Below, in pieces: positions 63,142 to 64,000 of a DNA stretch of 64,000 nt. Position 1 is the first letter of the stretch, and every line of letters begins with the position of its first letter. Under the pieces are notes generated by a model, which saw only the letters and a program-made list of their open reading frames with translations, was not told the DNA's origin and made no database searches. Origin of the DNA: BCD1 sp965230565. GTDB taxonomy: Bacteria > Bacteroidota > Bacteroidia > Chitinophagales > Saprospiraceae. The position numbers were made by a program, and so were the translations under genes. The DNA lies in NCBI GenBank assembly GCA_965230565.1, contig CBDDLH010000012.1:682001-746000 (forward strand). The letters run 5' to 3'.

Positions 63142-64000
63142 TTATTTACCAAGAATCTTATTGTATCTCTCACGATCATTCAGCAATGAAATAGCTTCTT
63201 TGATCTCCTTATCATTTCGCAATCCCATCCTGATCTGTCCTTCCTGATAGTGGAACCTTGTGGCGATTTCTTTTTCGATCATCGCTACGATTTCTTCCTC
63301 ATGTTTCAGGACCTCCTGCCTTTTGGAACCGCGCATTTTGTTTTCCAGTGCAGATAATTCTCCATTGAGCGCAAAACCATCTTCCTGAGCTTTTTCACTG
63401 AGTTCCTTCAGTAATTTTTCACTATCCATTTCAAATTTGTAATCTCTGTCTTCCAGATAGTTTACAAAAGCATTGAAATCGTTGAAGTGGTAGTTCTCAA
63501 TGGATTTGATGCTGTCGATTTTCAAGCAGTATGCTGTAACAAAATCGAAGATGAGATTTTCTTCTGTCAAACCTTTCATCACTCCTTTATTCGGAGCGTC
63601 GATTAAAACATCCGGTTTTACACCTCCTCCGTCCAGAACGGTACGTCCGTTTCTGGTAGTAAATTTGGCTCTCAATTCATCTGCGATTTCGACAGGCTCT
63701 CCATCTTTATATTCCACACTCTGAATGCATCGCTGACTTGGAATGTAGTATTTGGCGGTGGTGATCTTTACTTTTGAATTGTAGCCTACATCCATGGTGT
63801 TCTGTACAAGTCCTTTTCCATAAGAACGTTGTCCAATCAAAACACCGCGGTCGTAATCCTGCATTACACCACTTACGATCTCCGAAGCAGAAGCGGAGTT
63901 TTTATTGATCAGGACGGTGAGCGGGATTTCCAGATCAAATGGTTCACCCATGGTTTTGAAACTACGATCCCAGTCCTTGACTTTTCCTCTGGTAGAAACG
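63142..64000 (-). CDS. C-terminal processing protease, S41 family (5' end beyond window)
   Basis: The frame is open to the right edge: 16 more complete codons (VSTRGKVKDWDRSFKT) precede the first internal ATG (63951), so the gene starts outside the window. Catalytic features are visible: the nucleophile region LINKNSASASEIVSGVMQDY with Ser in NSASASE, and the lysine in RSYGKGLVQ, the Ser-Lys dyad of C-terminal processing peptidases. The tail (about 200 residues) has a helical segment and no PDZ domain, which would lie upstream in the missing part. Exported, cleaving protein C-termini in the periplasm. Confidence 0.93.
   Translation of the reverse strand, partial: VSTRGKVKDWDRSFKTMGEPFDLEIPLTVLINKNSASASEIVSGVMQDYDRGVLIGQRSYGKGLVQNTMDVGYNSKVKITTAKYYIPSQRCIQSVEYKDGEPVEIADELRAKFTTRNGRTVLDGGGVKPDVLIDAPNKGVMKGLTEENLIFDFVTAYCLKIDSIKSIENYHFNDFNAFVNYLEDRDYKFEMDSEKLLKELSEKAQEDGFALNGELSALENKMRGSKRQEVLKHEEEIVAMIEKEIATRFHYQEGQIRMGLRNDKEIKEAISLLNDRERYNKILGK

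Noticed and set aside
1..64000. tRNA, rRNA, riboswitch and transposase genes.
   Set aside because: None was recognised by eye; a tRNAscan/Rfam and ISfinder search would be needed to exclude short or degenerate ones.

Overview
The window looks like chromosome from a Bacteroidota bacterium, probably of the Saprospiria/Saprospiraceae type. The evidence is the SprA translocon of the type IX secretion system (T9SS) directly after ruvA, two giant secreted proteins with gliding-motility-type C-terminal (CHU_C) sorting domains, a TonB-receptor-like barrel with a carboxypeptidase-regulatory-like N-terminus, a LytS/LytTR-type two-component pair, DUF2851 and DUF3052 proteins, and signal peptides ending in a cleavage site followed by Gln. 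I see no rRNA, tRNA, CRISPR array, transposase or integrase. The lineage below phylum is inference.

Layout: positions 1-443 hold the 5' end of a small secreted protein gene, the 3' remnant of another gene and a terminator. Positions 444-16834 hold two tandem paralogous giant surface proteins (2977 and 2413 aa), each built from tandem repeats of about 495 bp, each followed by a strong terminator. Positions 17290-24964 hold a CapA-like protein, dihydrofolate reductase, a TonB-receptor-like barrel, an unknown outer-membrane-type protein, lipoyl synthase and ruvA. Positions 25448-32830 are sprA. A LytTR response regulator and its histidine kinase follow on the other strand. Positions 35137-45013 are mostly minus-strand housekeeping and stress genes: photolyase with an SRPBCC protein, an MscS channel with a CorA transporter, an LprI-like protein, an NAD(P)-binding protein with a flavodoxin, an aldo/keto reductase, a serine beta-lactamase-like hydrolase and an ADP-ribosylglycohydrolase. 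A cytochrome c lipoprotein lies at 45302-45769.

Positions 45770-56431 are an accessory stretch, visibly A+T-richer toward its right end. It carries palindromic repeats, a decayed gene, small lipoproteins, an acetyltransferase, a metallo-beta-lactamase-fold protein, a HAD hydrolase, a homocysteine methyltransferase, an SH3-domain lipoprotein and several SUKH (SMI1/KNR4)-like proteins. The latter resemble immunity proteins of polymorphic toxin systems. One spacer (55618-55746) looks like an integron attC site, so part of this stretch may be a cassette array without an integrase. Positions 56876-62876 are a plus-strand run: DUF2851, a DUF559 nuclease-like protein whose C-terminal half is encoded by palindromic repeats, a two-TM protein, a small secreted protein, a short SecA homologue and a DUF3052 protein. 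The window ends in a 5'-truncated S41 C-terminal processing protease gene.

The most coherent theme is protein export to the surface: SprA is the outer-membrane conduit of T9SS and the two giant proteins carry T9SS-type sorting domains. A second SecA-type ATPase is encoded elsewhere in the window. The second theme is a varied set of intergenic palindromes that in several places border or enter coding sequence.
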